A stretch of DNA of 64,000 nt from Turritopsis dohrnii (lineage: Eukaryota > Cnidaria > Hydrozoa > Anthoathecata > Oceaniidae), in the NCBI GenBank assembly GCA_027922465.2, contig BQMF02000096.1, positions 966,887 to 1,030,886 of the forward strand. The letters are read 5' to 3'. Every line of letters starts with the position of its first letter. Position 1 is the first letter of the stretch. The position numbers and the translations under genes are program-made. A model generated the notes under the pieces. The model was given only the letters and a program-made list of their open reading frames with translations, was not told where the DNA came from and searched no databases. Below are positions 12,438 to 25,039 of this stretch, piece after piece.

Positions 12438-13073
12438 CAAATTTTATCGATTGTTTTGTTGTAATTGTTGCTAAATATTCATAAGCATTTTCATAATAGA
12501 CTTCCGCAATAAAAGACCTATTTTGTTTTGATCACTTAAAAATTTTAAAAGCAAATAAAATAACTAGTGCAGGAATTGTTCCAATCGATCAACTGTCAAC
12601 ATTACCAACAAGAAAAATTGTGGATTGCAAGATGGCCGGTAGATTATACTGAAATTACATATGTTTACTCTCAGTACCTGTGTAATGTTCGTTGGAACAG
12701 GATTTTATAGAATTTTCTGACATAAATGTTGTTCATTATCTGAACAGGGTCGGGTTTTTTCATTAAGATATCCCTGTCAAGCTCAGACAATAATAGGCCA
12801 ATTTTGTTAAGAGAACTTAAAAGAAATTAGTCATTATGGGTCTGTTACAAAAATACTTGTTTTATGTTGGACGGACAAATCGATACTTTGGGCTATATAC
12901 AAAAACAGCACGCTTATGATACATCATCAAGCAAAGGTTTTTCCAAAGTACACTAGAATAGAATTTACAAAATTCCAAAACCTGGTTTCTACAAGAATCA
13001 TAGTCAAAAAAACATTGAAACACACAGTTATTGTGTCGGATGGACAAAATGCGAATACTTTTGAAACAGACCC
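12438..13073. other. No gene seen
   Basis: AT-rich spacer; overlapping short ORFs on both strands near 12862-13197 are shadows of a repeat boundary. Confidence 0.3.
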
Positions 13074-13230
13074 TCCCAGCAAACTCGCAACGTTGCATCA
13101 ACGTCAGTTTTTGGTTGCAACGAAGTTCCGACGTTGCGTAACTAAAACGCAACGTTGTCGCAACGTCAAAAATACGACGTTGTTATCGCGACTATAAAAT
13201 AACGTTGGTCCAACGTTATATTCTGACCGT
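13074..13230 (+). repeat. AACGTTG-rich MITE-type repeat, copy 1
   Basis: It begins TCCCAGCAAACTCGCAACGT and continues with many CAACGTTG, CAACGTC and CGACGTTG words. A second piece at about 29215-29315 ends in the reverse complement of this edge (GCAACGTTG..GCTTGCTGGGC), so CCCAGCAA is probably a terminal inverted repeat of the family. The far end of this copy is not defined. Confidence 0.5.
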
Positions 13231-14245
13231 GCAAAATTGCTACTCATCACTTCTAATGAAAATAGATGGCCGAACTCAAGTCATGTGTAAGATATTTTCA
13301 AAAATATAGTTTTTTTTTAAAATTAGCAACATTAAGACTGATAACTGAGGGTAAAAATTATACTTCGTAAAAAATTCAAAGTAAAAACTCTAAAGCTGCC
13401 CAGTAGTTTGTCATTTATAAATTACTATAACTTAGGAACCTTTAAGAACAGTATGAAAAAGGATTATTATTGGTTATTGTATTAACTAAATACCTTACAC
13501 TACGCAATCTTACCCCCTAGCGCTAACTTGTTCCATGTACCAAAACACGAATAAATCTAAAATCTGGCGCGCACAGTGAGTCAACAGAATGATTCAACAT
13601 TATGTAAAGTTCATACGAAGGAAGCGTTTTTCTCTGTCTGTGATAGCATGACCTTCAGTTTTATTCACGATTGGAACGAATGTGAAAATCGTGTTTAAAA
13701 TACCCTTCGGCGCGAGTCTGTCCCCAGAAACGGAAAAGTCGCGCATGCGTACCAAAATCATGATGAAGATATTTTACTGACCATTTAGATGGTAACTGTT
13801 TTTTTCTGTGTTTTCTTTAAAATGAATAACATTGTAAAAACTACAACCAATTAATACAAGAAATAGTAAAACAACGATGATAGGGATTTGGATATTTATT
13901 ACAATTTATTTATTACAATATGATTCTGTTTACATGAACCTGTGTTTTATCTTCCAACCAAGCATGCTGTCAAAACTTAAGGAAAACGGGCTTTGTTGTG
14001 AATTGCACACAAAATTTTGGTAAGTCAAAGTTAAATTTTTAGAATTCTGTAATCTGTTCAGTTTACCCAACGCTATAATTCGTTAGCAAGTGCGGCTTTA
14101 CAGCACAAAACTATTCCTATACTAGCTAGATACTGTAATATTATACTAAATTTGAAACACAAATATCACAGTAAAGTGTGCAAAATTTATTGTACCTTGA
14201 AAGTTTGTGCCACTCAACGGCACCAAAGGTGTTTATTACTTAACC
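13231..14245. other. Spacer before the Helitron genes
   Basis: No gene and no recognisable Helitron 5' end (TC after A) could be fixed here. The stretch is AT-rich. Confidence 0.3.
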
Positions 14246-17200
14246 ATGTCTATCGAAAAAATCGTTCAAGGTTCTTTTAATCAATCTCATATCATGTTTG
14301 GTGAAAGTGCTGGTCGGCAATGTGTCTGCTGTAGTCTGTATGCAGTTTCTTTCACAATAATGAAATCCCCAGGTCATTGGACCTCCAATGATTTAGATCT
14401 TATTTTGAAAAATGGAGATAGATTGTATAAATCTTTGAATAAAAACACATTCTTGGCAATTTCTGATTTGCCAAATAGTTTCCCAATGTTTGAAGGTGGT
14501 TCGGAAATTAAAATTACATATCTCAACTCTGAATTTGGCTTTTTAAATTACGGAACTGTTCCAAATTTTTTACCTTTCAATAACAACAGAAGTGTAGATG
14601 GGATTCTTCTTATTCTCAAGGGTGTCTGTGTTTCTTTAATTGGTCGTAAAAATTGCATTTACTTAATGGATTCTCATAGTCCAGACATTCAAGGTCAACC
14701 TACTGCTGATGGCTATTCAGTGTTGATAAGATTTAAGAATAAGGAACAATTGGAAAAGTATCTTCATTCTACTTATATTCATACAGGAGATGAAAATATT
14801 CAATACGAATTTCAATACATAAGTATTCAGCGTGAAAGTAAGGAAATTGATTTTGCTGCATCATATGTGAGAATGAAAGACTGTCTGAAAAAATCTCGTA
14901 AACGTAGGGCCTCAAAGCTCAATAAAGAGAAATCTTGTAAACGAAAAACTTTGGAGACTAACAAAGAAAAAGCTAGCAAATATAGGCAATCTGATTATTT
15001 CCAAGATAGTGATCGAAAACAAAAAGATGAAGACCATAGTTATTCTACTAGAGTTGAAGCTTTTCAAAAAGCAATATATGATGGCCCATATTACATATGT
15101 GTAATTTGTAATCGGACTCTTTATCGGAAAACTGTTAGACGTTATTATGAAAATTTGTACAAAATGAATGTTTCCCAATTAGATACTGCAATCCTTAGCT
15201 ATAATTCTAAGACCTATATTTGTATAACATGTCATACATACTTGAAGAAAAATGCCCTGGACTCTTGAATGAAGTTCTCCAATATTTAAAAAAGGTCAAC
15301 CCCTTTTATTCGAATATTTTGATAAATGTTGATGACATTACTAAAGAGTTACTTTGTCTGCATGATGTTGATGCCCTTGTAGAACAAAATGAAATTACAA
15401 TTGATATTGAAAATGACATAGAAAATGATAATCCATTGGGTGAAAATTGTGCTAATAATGATGAAATGTGTATGACACCCAATTTCCATAATCCTGATGA
15501 TGAAGTATTACACATCGCTCCTGGTGAAAATAAAAAACACAAGTCTTTTTTTTTGGATGACTTTGTTGAGGAATTAGCTTTTCCATTTCTTTTCCCTAAT
15601 GGAAAACATGGCTATAAAGTATCAAGATCAATCAATTTAACTCCAGGAAAGTACTTTAATCAGCGTTTATTTAATCATTATTCTCAGCGTTTTGCATCTA
15701 ATGCAGATTACATTTTCTTTGCACATTTTGTGTTACAGCAAATTAATTTGTATAATCAGATGAACATAGCAACAACTAAAGTCAAAGGTATGATAACAGC
15801 CAGACAGTTGCAAAATGATTTTGAGGAAACAGTTAACAAATTCATTTGTGAAGATCAGGGTTATCGGTTTATGTCACCAATAAAAGGAACTTCTGCTTAT
15901 TGGAAGCATTTCCTGTTAAATGTTCTTGCAATGGTTAAACAGCTGGGGTTACCATCTTATTTTTTAACTTTGTCATGTGCAGACTTGAAGTGGGATGAGT
16001 TAGTTGTGATAATAGCTCGGTTGAATAATATTGATATTGATAAAGAGAAACTTGATTACTTTCGCCGGTGTAACATACTTAATCAAAACCCTGTACTAAC
16101 AGCAAGACATTTTCAACATCGTGTTGAGTGCTTTTTTAAGGAGATGCTACTTCACAGTAATGGTCCTTTAGGTCAAGTAATAAATTATGTTATAAAAGTT
16201 GAATTCCAATTCAGAGGTTCTCCACATGTTCATGCTTCCCTTTGGGTTTCTGACACCCCTACACTTTCATCTGAAACAGCTGACCAATATGTATCCATTA
16301 TCAATCAAGTTGTTCGGACTGATCTGCCTGATACAAATTCTGAGCCTGAATTACATGAACTTGTTTCCCAGTACCAGGTGCATAGACATTCTAATTCATG
16401 CAGACAGTACAAGAATATACCATGTAGATTCAATTATGGACGATTTTTTACTAATCAAACAATAGTAGCTGTGCCATTGCCTTCTGATATGCCAGACTCT
16501 GATAAGTCCAGGATTTTGTTGAAACGTAATAACATTTTAACTAAAGTAAAAAATTTCATCAATGAATTTTTAGATCCATGTAAAACTGATAGTTTTATGA
16601 AACATATATCTATCGCAGAAATTCTGGAAGGCCTGAAAATATCTGAATTGGATTATTATAATGCTTTACGAACTTCAGCAAATCAAGACTTCGAAATTCA
16701 TTACTATAGACCACCGAATTCATGTTTTGTTAATAATTACTTCACTGATGGTCTGTTAGCTTGGAAAGCAAATTTAGATATTCAGCCTGTTTTTAATTAT
16801 TACAAAGCTGTTTCGTATATGTGTTAATACTTTTCTAAAGCAGAATCTGAGTCATCTATTGCAATGAAAAAAGCTTCGGATGAACATGGAAACCTTAATT
16901 TGAAAGACAGAATGAAAAAACTTGCACTGGCATTTTTATTTCACAGGCAATGTTCTTTGCAAGAAGCAGTGTATCAAATAATGCCAGAGTTGTGGTTGCG
17001 AAAATGCTTTCCTGGCATAGTATTTGCTAACACTAATTTACCAGAAAAACGTTACAGAGTTTGTAAATCAAAGGCAGAATTAGAGGAATTACCTCCTGAT
17101 AGCATCGATGTATTCAAGCACAATAGCTTAGATCGGTATGTGGATAGACCAAGTAAAACCTTTAAGGGTGGCAGGTATCATATGATTGATGACCTTTGTT

Positions 17201-17895
17201 ATGCTGAATTTTTGGCATATTATATCTTAGACAATAGAAGCTCTATAAAAAATGATATACAACCTGAAGTTTTATTGGATGATGATGAAGAGTGTGACTC
17301 CATTTTATGTTTGCCGAAATCTGTCCCTTTGATGTCTTCTAAAGGAAAACTTAAGCGTAGGAATAAAAAACTTGTTGTACGTTATCACAGTCCCAATCCT
17401 CTACATCAACCAGAAGCATATGCTCATCATTTATTGATGCTTTTTTTACCATTTCGAAAGGAAACTGATCTACTGGGAAATAATAACTCTTACATAATTA
17501 AACTCAATGAAGTTGAAGTATTAGATATAGTAAATGCAAATAAAGTACGATTTGAGCCATGGGGAGATTTGGTTGACACTGCTTTGATGAATGCTGATTT
17601 TGTTCATCACACTGATAGTTTTGCTCAGCAGGAAAATGATGATGTTGAAGAAGAAATTGTTGATGACAATGAATATGATGGTGAGCTGGCTACTGATCCA
17701 AATAATGATACACTGGGGTCTAGTACAAGCTTTACCCCATCAAGTATAAATCTTTTACCTGACAATGATATTAATGATCTTATACGTTCTTTAAATCAAA
17801 AGCAGCGTGTCCTATTTGAGTTAGTGCATGGATGGTCTAGAACATACATTAAAAATTTATCAGCAGATCAACCTTCTTATTTTGTGGCTACCTAA
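14246..17895 (+). pseudogene. Helitron: C76/OTU-like protease + HUH Rep, broken and truncated
   Basis: Three open blocks form one decayed polyprotein. Block 1 (ATG 14246, open to 15268) has a cysteine-protease-like part: GRQCVCCSLYAV (candidate catalytic Cys) and, about 115 residues later, YLMDSHSPD. This arrangement is seen in OTU or herpes-type C76 deubiquitinase-like domains of some animal Helitrons. A lysine-rich linker and CxxC pairs (ICVICNR, ICITCH) follow. A frameshift near 15250 leads to block 2 (to 16827), which has the Rep motifs FLTLSCADLKW and FRGSPHVHASLW; HVH is the metal-binding HUH pair. A TAA at 16825 interrupts it in frame just where the catalytic tyrosine region starts (AVSYMC then YFSKAE). 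Block 3 (16864-17895) continues in the same frame to the start of the Pif1-like helicase (SLNQKQRVLFELVHGW) and stops before the Walker motif, so the helicase is missing. Inactive as read. Confidence 0.85.
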
Positions 17896-17949
17896 ATGTT
17901 GCTGATAATAAACATTTGCTCATGAATCATGTATTATTTTTTTTTATAG

Positions 17950-19151
17950 CTAAAGACAGAGACGATGCTCATGAAGGTATACTTGCTTTATTTTATATTC
18001 ATTTTGGATATGTTTGAATATAAATGCATTGCAAAAAATAGTGTGTAATTTTCTTTAGATTCCGTTATTGCATATATCAGCAACGTTTCGCTGGCAAAAA
18101 AATCGAAATCCAACGTCAATTATTATAACCTGATATTTCAAACCAAAAACGCTACACACCAAGAAGTCAGTTACCGTGCAGACCTTCATGAGAAATTCCA
18201 AGAAGCGGAACTAAATAAATCCCCGGTCAAAATTAACAAGTGCAAGTTTAAAGCAAATTTCCGTGACAATAACCGGCAGGATATTGAGGTGAACTATTTG
18301 TTATTTATTTTCATATTTCGCACCTTGGTAGATTTCGCTACTTTGTGGTTACAAGTTTCCATTGTGATTTTCAGATTAACCGGCGTACAACAATCGAAGA
18401 TGTGAAACGGGATGTGAAATTTGCTTTTGCAGATTATAAAAAGCCCGTTGCCAAAACACAATCGTTGAAGTCCATCAAAGATGACGGGTATGACAGAAAA
18501 GTTGTTTCAACCGAAGGCTTCGTCATTGTTAAAGACTTCCCGGTATCGGTTATCGATATGATTAAGTCGACAAAACGCCGCGAATACTTCATTCAAGATA
18601 ACGTAACTATGGTCCTCAGTTTGTGGAATAGCAAGATTGAAGATGTAAACGAAAATGGCGTTTATCGATTCGAAAATGTGCTTGTGCGAGAAATTGACGG
18701 CGAAAAAATATTATCCACCACATCTGATACTGATATTACGAAAGTTGGAAGCAGTAAATTGAAAAAATTGCCGTTACCCTTTTCATTACTTACGGAAATT
18801 CCATTTCCGTTAGCTACCGTTGTCATCTCGAATCAAAATAAAAGATGTCCAAAATGCGGAACATTGGTGACAGCAGCCAGAAGAATGGAGAATCTTTTCA
18901 AATGTGAAAATTGCAATCTTTCTGCAAAATACTCCACGTTGCCTACATTGCGAACCCTAGCTGTAACGTCAGAATTCGATCCAGATGTTGCCATAACACT
19001 TTTTCCTCCGCAAGTCAAGGAATTCTTGGAAAAGCATGCTACCTTTGACTCACCTTCTGTCAGTGAAGACGCGATCTGCGAAACGTTCCTGGAAGATACT
19101 CAAAGTGTATTGTTGGTTAACCATAAAAACATTTGTCTCGCCATCAAGTAA
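17950..19151 (+). CDS. RPA70-like single-strand DNA-binding protein, three visible exons
   Basis: Exons 17950-17976, 18059-18288 and 18375-19151 join in frame with consensus sites (TTTTTATAG, AAG/GTATAC, TTTCTTTAG, GAG/GTGAAC, TTTTCAG) and end in a TAA. The product starts within a continuing frame (KDRDDAHE then DSVIAYISNVSLAKKSKS), so an upstream exon is missing or lies further left. The body has the beta-rich character of OB folds. It carries a zinc-ribbon CPKCGTLV..FKCENCNL near the C-terminus, as in the third DNA-binding domain of RPA70. RPA-like proteins are known as Helitron cargo in plants and some animals. The position, 55 bp after the truncated Rep/helicase on the same strand, suggests it belongs to the Helitron, but a captured host gene cannot be excluded. 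Confidence 0.6.
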
Positions 19152-20355
19152 TTTTCGAACATTTTGTGGATATTTGTGGATATTTTGTTTTTAACGAAAA
19201 GGATTATTTTCGTCTTTCGTTTTTCGCCTTTTGTTGTTTTTTCACATCCTATCGCAGTTCCCATGATGTTTTTACTTGCAGTATAAGGAAACTAATCTTA
19301 TAGGCACGATCAAAAAGTTGGGAAATCATGTTTACGTTATTTTATTTTGTTGGTTATATTTTTTTGTTATTTTGTACAGGTATTATGTTAGAAAATCATG
19401 GCACAAAATGAATATGACTGTTCTTTAATTTCCACTTCTTTTAAAAAATTCGTATATTAAAAAATATTAGTGGTCAGTTTTAACCTTCGAGTAGTGAATG
19501 AACAGGCTATACACCGGAGAAACAACTCGCATGCATTTAGGTTTTTTCGGTCCCAAGTTGCTATGTGTTAAAAGACTTTTATTTAATTTTATTTAATTGC
19601 TGCCTGCAATCCTATATGCGATACCTCTGGATTTAAATAGGCTTTGCTCATAAGGGAATCGAGAAAACCGCGCTTATCAAAATGCACTTATGCACATCAT
19701 GTAAACGGCCCCGGGAATGACAGGAAAATGTTGCCGTGAAGAAGTGATGAAAAGATCAAACAAATATCTTCATATGTAAATGGCTCTATAAGGGGATTGT
19801 GGGGGTGGTACTTGCCATAATGATTCTATTAGGCACCTCTTTCAATGACAACAAGAAAACAAAGTTGTGGCTAATGGTTCGCGCGGGGTGTAAAATACAA
19901 AATAGAATAAACATTCCTAGTTCTTGGGTTTTATTTAGACTAAACAAATCCATGTTTGCGTGAAACGCAATAAAATTGCAATCAATTCACTTGAATTATT
20001 TTGTTTTTATTTTTTTGCGAACAACATAAATTATTCATATTATTCATTTCAGCTGCCATCGGTCAGGTGCTGTTGTCGCACGTGAAATTTTTGATTGATT
20101 TATTGATCACAAATAACAATCCATCAACAAAATAATAACCATTTTCCACGGTCAGGTGGTTCTTTGTAACATTATATCCGTCTTAAATTCCTCATGCATT
20201 ATACCATTACACGTGCCCAAAAACTTTCGGAATAATACATTTTAGAAAATTCTTTTATGCAGTTATTATTAGATTTATTTGTCTAATCATATGGAAGATA
20301 ATAAAAAAAATTACCTTGTCCCGGCCAACCGACATTTCGTCTTTTTTGCGGGGAT
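19152..20355. other. Spacer after RPA-like gene
   Basis: No credible gene. T-rich immediately after the stop codon, then mixed AT-rich DNA. Confidence 0.3.
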
Positions 20356-20388
20356 CTCGCTTGAGCGAGGTGGTGTTTTTTCATCTAG
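20356..20388 (+). other. Candidate Helitron 3' terminus (hairpin then CTAG)
   Basis: A perfect 6-bp stem (CTCGCT-TG-AGCGAG, 20356-20369) is followed by 15 bases and then CTAG (20385-20388) with a T next. Canonical Helitrons end in a short hairpin, about 10-12 bases and CTRR, inserted between A and T. The spacing here is slightly long, so this is only a candidate. Confidence 0.3.
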
Positions 20389-20481
20389 TCACAATTATCA
20401 CGTCTGGTGCCGGGAAGAGATAATACTTCACGTGTGCGCAATAATTACAATTTTCATATAAACAATAACATTAAAACTATC

Positions 20482-20502
20482 CCGGGGTGATTTTCACCCC
20501 GG
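20482..20502. repeat. Perfect 9-bp stem hairpin
   Basis: CCGGGGTGA-TTT-TCACCCCGG folds perfectly. It is followed 70-90 bp later by a weaker CATCC..GGATG stem. It could be a transposon end, but no flanking signature was found. Confidence 0.45.
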
Positions 20503-22832
20503 TAAGAAGGGCCAAAAATCATCACAATGCAAAAACTGTCGGGAAGCAATTTTCATCCTGCCCTACTGGGATGAAAAACTTCATATGATCAGCTCACCCA
20601 ATGTAAACATCGAAAATAAAAACAACTACTGTCACGTTTTAATGACTTGATGTAAACAAACACCAAAAAATTCAGACGTTTCCGATATCAGCGTAAACTT
20701 GGTATTGACATAGTTATCCGAGTAACTATGGTATTGATGACAATCGTGTTAGTGCCATAAGGCTCTTGTTTATGTTAATGGACACTTCTGTTTACTTTGC
20801 TGTTTGATTTTCTTAGCTTTTATATCATTGTTTTTATTTATGCAAAGTGTTTCCCGTGAATGTTTAAAAAAAGTATATGCAATCGGTGATTTCGTGTCCA
20901 AGTCCATGTCCAAAGAGTATCAAAGGCTATAGAGAAAGAATCACTCACTGGTCAATAAGTTACTGGAGAATTTGAACGATAGTAACCATGCCGCCTTAGA
21001 AGAATCATGTGTTCCTTGGGATGATCATTTGCCATTAGCATTAGATGATTACTAGTATCCCGGGTAAAAACTTTTTACCGAACTTAACTTCGAAAACATT
21101 AGGTCAAATCCACCATTCCCGTGTACGTACCCCCGTGACCAAAAAATAAATCATAGAATCGCAACTCAAAAACATCCCAGGCGGCGTCGCTCGCCACCCA
21201 TGTTCAGTATGCGTTGTGTCGCAGAATTTAACTCGTGTAAAAGCTTCTTTTCAGGCATTAACTTTTTATTTCATTTCTTACATTCAGAAGATTTAAAATA
21301 GAAACAAATAGCAATATGGCTCAGAATATATATTTATACACAGAAGAGAAGTAACTTTAATGTAAAAAAAATGACAATATATAACACAGAACTGTTTACC
21401 AGACATACAAAACCAAACATTACAAAATGTTAATTCAAAACAAATTGATACCTTCCAACTTTTTCTTTTGTTTCAAAGTTACTACTGGACTGCAGCCATT
21501 AATGAATTTTTGAAATGATATATAGTCTGTTCTTCCCAAAACCATCAACTTCATGATTAAAACCATGAGTTTCATTTCTTTATGCTTTTTTTATTATTAC
21601 CTAAAAAATTAATACTTGAATTGCAATACCGAAAACCTAATCATGCTTTAAGAATAATGAAATAAACAACAACAAAAAAAAAGAAAGAAAAAAAAAATGA
21701 AATTCAAGTACGCATTTATCCTAAAATCAATAACTAAAAACAAAAATTTACCCAGAAGATAAAAAGTCACAAATCATAATGCGAAACTTATATATATACC
21801 CAGGTACGTAAACGATTACCATAACACAAAATAATGCATAAACATGATAAAATATAAACTTAAGAAAAATCCACCCAATAACGCTTCTTTTTTGTAGGAC
21901 AGTTTCATTGCACAGTAATAACTAATGAACTTCTGAAATACATAATCCATTCTTTTCTTAACTAATCCTCTCAACATAATTTAAAACACCACGTGCTTCA
22001 TTTCTATTCAGATGAAAATATTCAAAAAACATATAAAAAACCTAATCATACTGTGACGAAATCGAAACAAAAACAAAACAAACTAAAAGAAACTTTGAAA
22101 ACATATTTACCTTAAAAATAATAATTAAAAACACAAACGTAATGACAGAATTAGTATAGCTAATGAATTTTTAACATATGAAATGTGGAGCCATTTTTTA
22201 TTTCCAGTTCAAAGCTCCTCTCTGGAAAATTCAAAACACAACAGTAAACATCCCTTTTACCCCTAATTTATCCACTAATACTAACTGCATAAATTTTAAC
22301 TTTACCTTTCAATACCAATTCACATCATCATGATGATAAACAATAGATGGGTTTCGTGTGACGTATCATGTTGTCGTTCCCAGTCCCATGCGCGGTTTTG
22401 GAGGCAAAAAAACATAAACAAACACGGAAAATGTATGAGAAATATCGAATAGACCTCTAAATATACACGTAAAACTTAGCCATCTTTGTTATTGAAATTC
22501 TAAGAGCAACAAAGCCTTGTAAAATATTGTTTTCTTGCGCTCGATGACTCTGCTTCGAAAAAAAATTGGCATTCATAAAATTATAGTTGATCAAGAAAAA
22601 ATATCGTTTGATTGAAAATTTTGATTCTCCCTATCAGATTTAAGTATTGCTTAACAAACACATAAAGCTTTTCAATCTTTTTTAATCATGTTTTGAAAGT
22701 GTGGTTACAAAAAATAAAAATCTTCCATTTCCAAACACGTGCGTTCGTTTTCAACACAAAATTGTGTGGCAAACATACTCTGGATATTAGAAAAACTTAG
22801 AAAATGGTGATAAAGCACAGTATGTTAAAAAA
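20503..22832 (-). repeat. Repeat-filled stretch with minus-strand copies of the 6.4/6.9-kb family
   Basis: Blocks at about 21475-21660 and 21950-22080 match the reverse complements of 6355-6570 and 6895-7110 (landmarks CTAATCATGC, TTCATTTCTTTATG, AACCATGAG). At 22185-22225 the phrase GTGGAGCCATTTTTTATTTC matches the 6100 / 24590 repeat. A piece at 21175-21225 (CGCTCGCCACCCATGTTCAG) resembles the repeat at 62405-62440. No gene. Confidence 0.45.
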
Positions 22833-23150
22833 TTGACTCTCGGCAATGGTGAACTACTTCAAGACTCATACAACATTTCACATGGTTGGGTTTCTGTTGA
22901 TGAATTACCAGACGTTACTTGGCCAGACACATACAATTACCTTATCAAAACACCCAGTGAGTTTAGGATAGACGAATTGAATATGTCATTACAGGCTTAT
23001 AATTTCTTTATATCTACAAGATACAAGATATTTACATATATGATATGAAAAGCCCAAGCAAATTCTACTGTGTTAAGACATCAGGTTTTACTAATGAAAA
23101 ATCAATGCTTGTAGCTAAAAGATTGAATTGGAAATTCCGGTGCAGAAAGC
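22833..23150 (+). pseudogene. Fragment of SWIM/YqaJ-type transposon-associated protein
   Basis: Open text GWVSVDELPDVTWPDTYNYL...LNMSLQAYNFFIS is followed, after a frame change near 23015, by QDIYIYDMKSPSKFYCVKT. In many cnidarian and mollusc genomes, proteins with a SWIM zinc finger and YqaJ-like nuclease contain a similar order: a DLYNYL-like phrase, then AYNYFISG.V, a tyrosine-rich strand and a C.VK phrase. Only this N-terminal fragment is present and it is frame-broken. Assignment rests on recalled family character and is tentative. Confidence 0.35.
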
Positions 23151-24579
23151 AATTTTTTTTATTCTTTGAAACATGTTTGTATCAAAACACATTTTCATTC
23201 TTGATATTGATTATAGCTTTCTTCAATCTGTAATTTTCTTTAATGCTGCGTCGAAGATCAATTCTATATTTTGAAAGCATGGCATTACTACTATTCAAAC
23301 CATGTTTGGTTGATTGTAGTTCTTCATTCGTAGCTGCAATCTTCATTAAGGCTGTCCTTGTCTAAAAAAAATACAATGTTTGAAAAACTTTAGCAAGACC
23401 AACAAAAATTAGAATGAATGTACAAAAGAAATTTTCACCAGCTCTTCACTTAAAAAATAAGATATCATTGCTGATCACTGTGTACAAATCAGATGTTCTT
23501 TTTCAAGTTAGCAAAAAAAATACTATGACGAAAACATTAGCAAAAATGGAACTTTCCCCCAAACACATTATTCATAATTAAATCTCTTCTGACCTTCTAC
23601 GATATAGATTTTCATCATTGTCATCAAAAGTCTCCTCATCGTTATGATCTTTGGGTACTGGTTATGGCTGAAGTCTTCTTTTGGTTATGTGTTCATACCT
23701 TTCAGTCTTTTGGTGGTCTGTATCAGAAGAGTTCTTGGAAAACACGAAGATGGATTACACTTGTCATTAGACTTTTTGGCTATTAAAAAGAAAATATTAA
23801 CACTTCATAGTTTGTTTCACACGATAATGGAAAATTGAAATCTTTATTCATATGTCCATTGAACCTAAGCCAAATATATTTGTTGTGTTATGCAGTATTG
23901 ACAGTGTGTTGAGGTACTACAAACTAGAATAGTTGAGAAAAAATTAAATTACAAAGCTGAATTTCCTTAAAAAGTTGAAAAAATAAGATTTAGATTACCT
24001 GATACGAAGTGAGCACTGCATAATCTAGCATTTTCAATGTCTGCATCTGTTTAAGGCCACTCATTTCTCTTCAGTTTACTAACCCATTACCTTTCCTTTT
24101 GATCATCTCTTTTCTTTGGAGGAAAGCGATAGAAAATCAACTCAGAAGAGCTTGTTTTTCTGTCTGTACATCCATATGCACAGCACGAACTTCGAATAAT
24201 GATATATTTTCATACACATATGAAAAAAAGTTGGAAATTACAAGTAAGTGAGCATTTATAACCTTCGCATGTACTGTTTCGCTGCAAAAATGGTGGAGGC
24301 AATCAATTTGTTTTGCCTCCACTTTTTTGCGCATGCGCGTTGCGCTTCGAAAAATGTAAACACAGAAACCCGTCTATATTGACCATCTCTGTAAAGCCAT
24401 TATCAAACACTTCTAAACTCTTTACTTTCTATATATACTTCATACCTGTAAACAAATTAATACACTCGATTTACTTCCCAGCATAGTTTCCTGAAACTGA
24501 AAAGCATAAAGAAAAAGATTTCAATGCATAACAGCGGCAGACAGTGGCGGCAAGCTCTCCTCTCATGTTGCTTTCTAAA
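23151..24579. other. No gene seen
   Basis: AT-rich spacer with short ORFs only. A hairpin with a 10-bp perfect stem (GTGGAGGCAA / TTGCCTCCAC) lies at 24293-24322, next to GC-rich short palindromes (GCGCATGCGCG). Confidence 0.35.
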
Positions 24580-24990
24580 CTTCATAACTGTGGAGCCATT
24601 TTGAAATAAATAAATAAAAGAACAGCCAGTTCGTTACCAAAACAAAACTGCTAGTAGGGCATGCAACTTTTTGATCGATTTAACTCTGTTTTTACTATCT
24701 CTTAACGCTGTATTTATAAATGCGTTTGACTCATGTACTTACGTATATTACTTTGTATCTTTTCCAAGTGTTTTCCCACGGAAAAAAGTAAAACCATTTT
24801 CACCAATGTAAACAATAAACATCATCCTTTCTGCATCCATTTTTTAACAACTTCACTTCAACTACACTACTTCACTGCTGCACTCTCATGATAACTATAA
24901 AAAGAAATACGTAAAATCAGCACACGTTTCTATCGTAAAAATAGATTTTCTTCCACTCGTTCTTCGTTTGGTTTTCCTCTCTCTGAAAAA
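24580..24990 (-). repeat. Interspersed repeat, copy 2 (partner at 5690-6120 plus)
   Basis: Reverse-complement match to 5690-6120 with the same landmarks. It runs up to the start of the Transposase_21-like pseudogene, and the initial codons of the ORF at 24968 lie inside it. Confidence 0.6.
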
Positions 24991-25039
24991 ACCCATTATA
25001 GTAAACAAACAACCGTTCAAAAACTCACTTACACGTGCC

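Noticed and set aside
23644..23838. ORF of 64 codons as a membrane protein
   Set aside because: Hydrophobic character comes from T-rich DNA; no start context, splice sites or homologous phrase.
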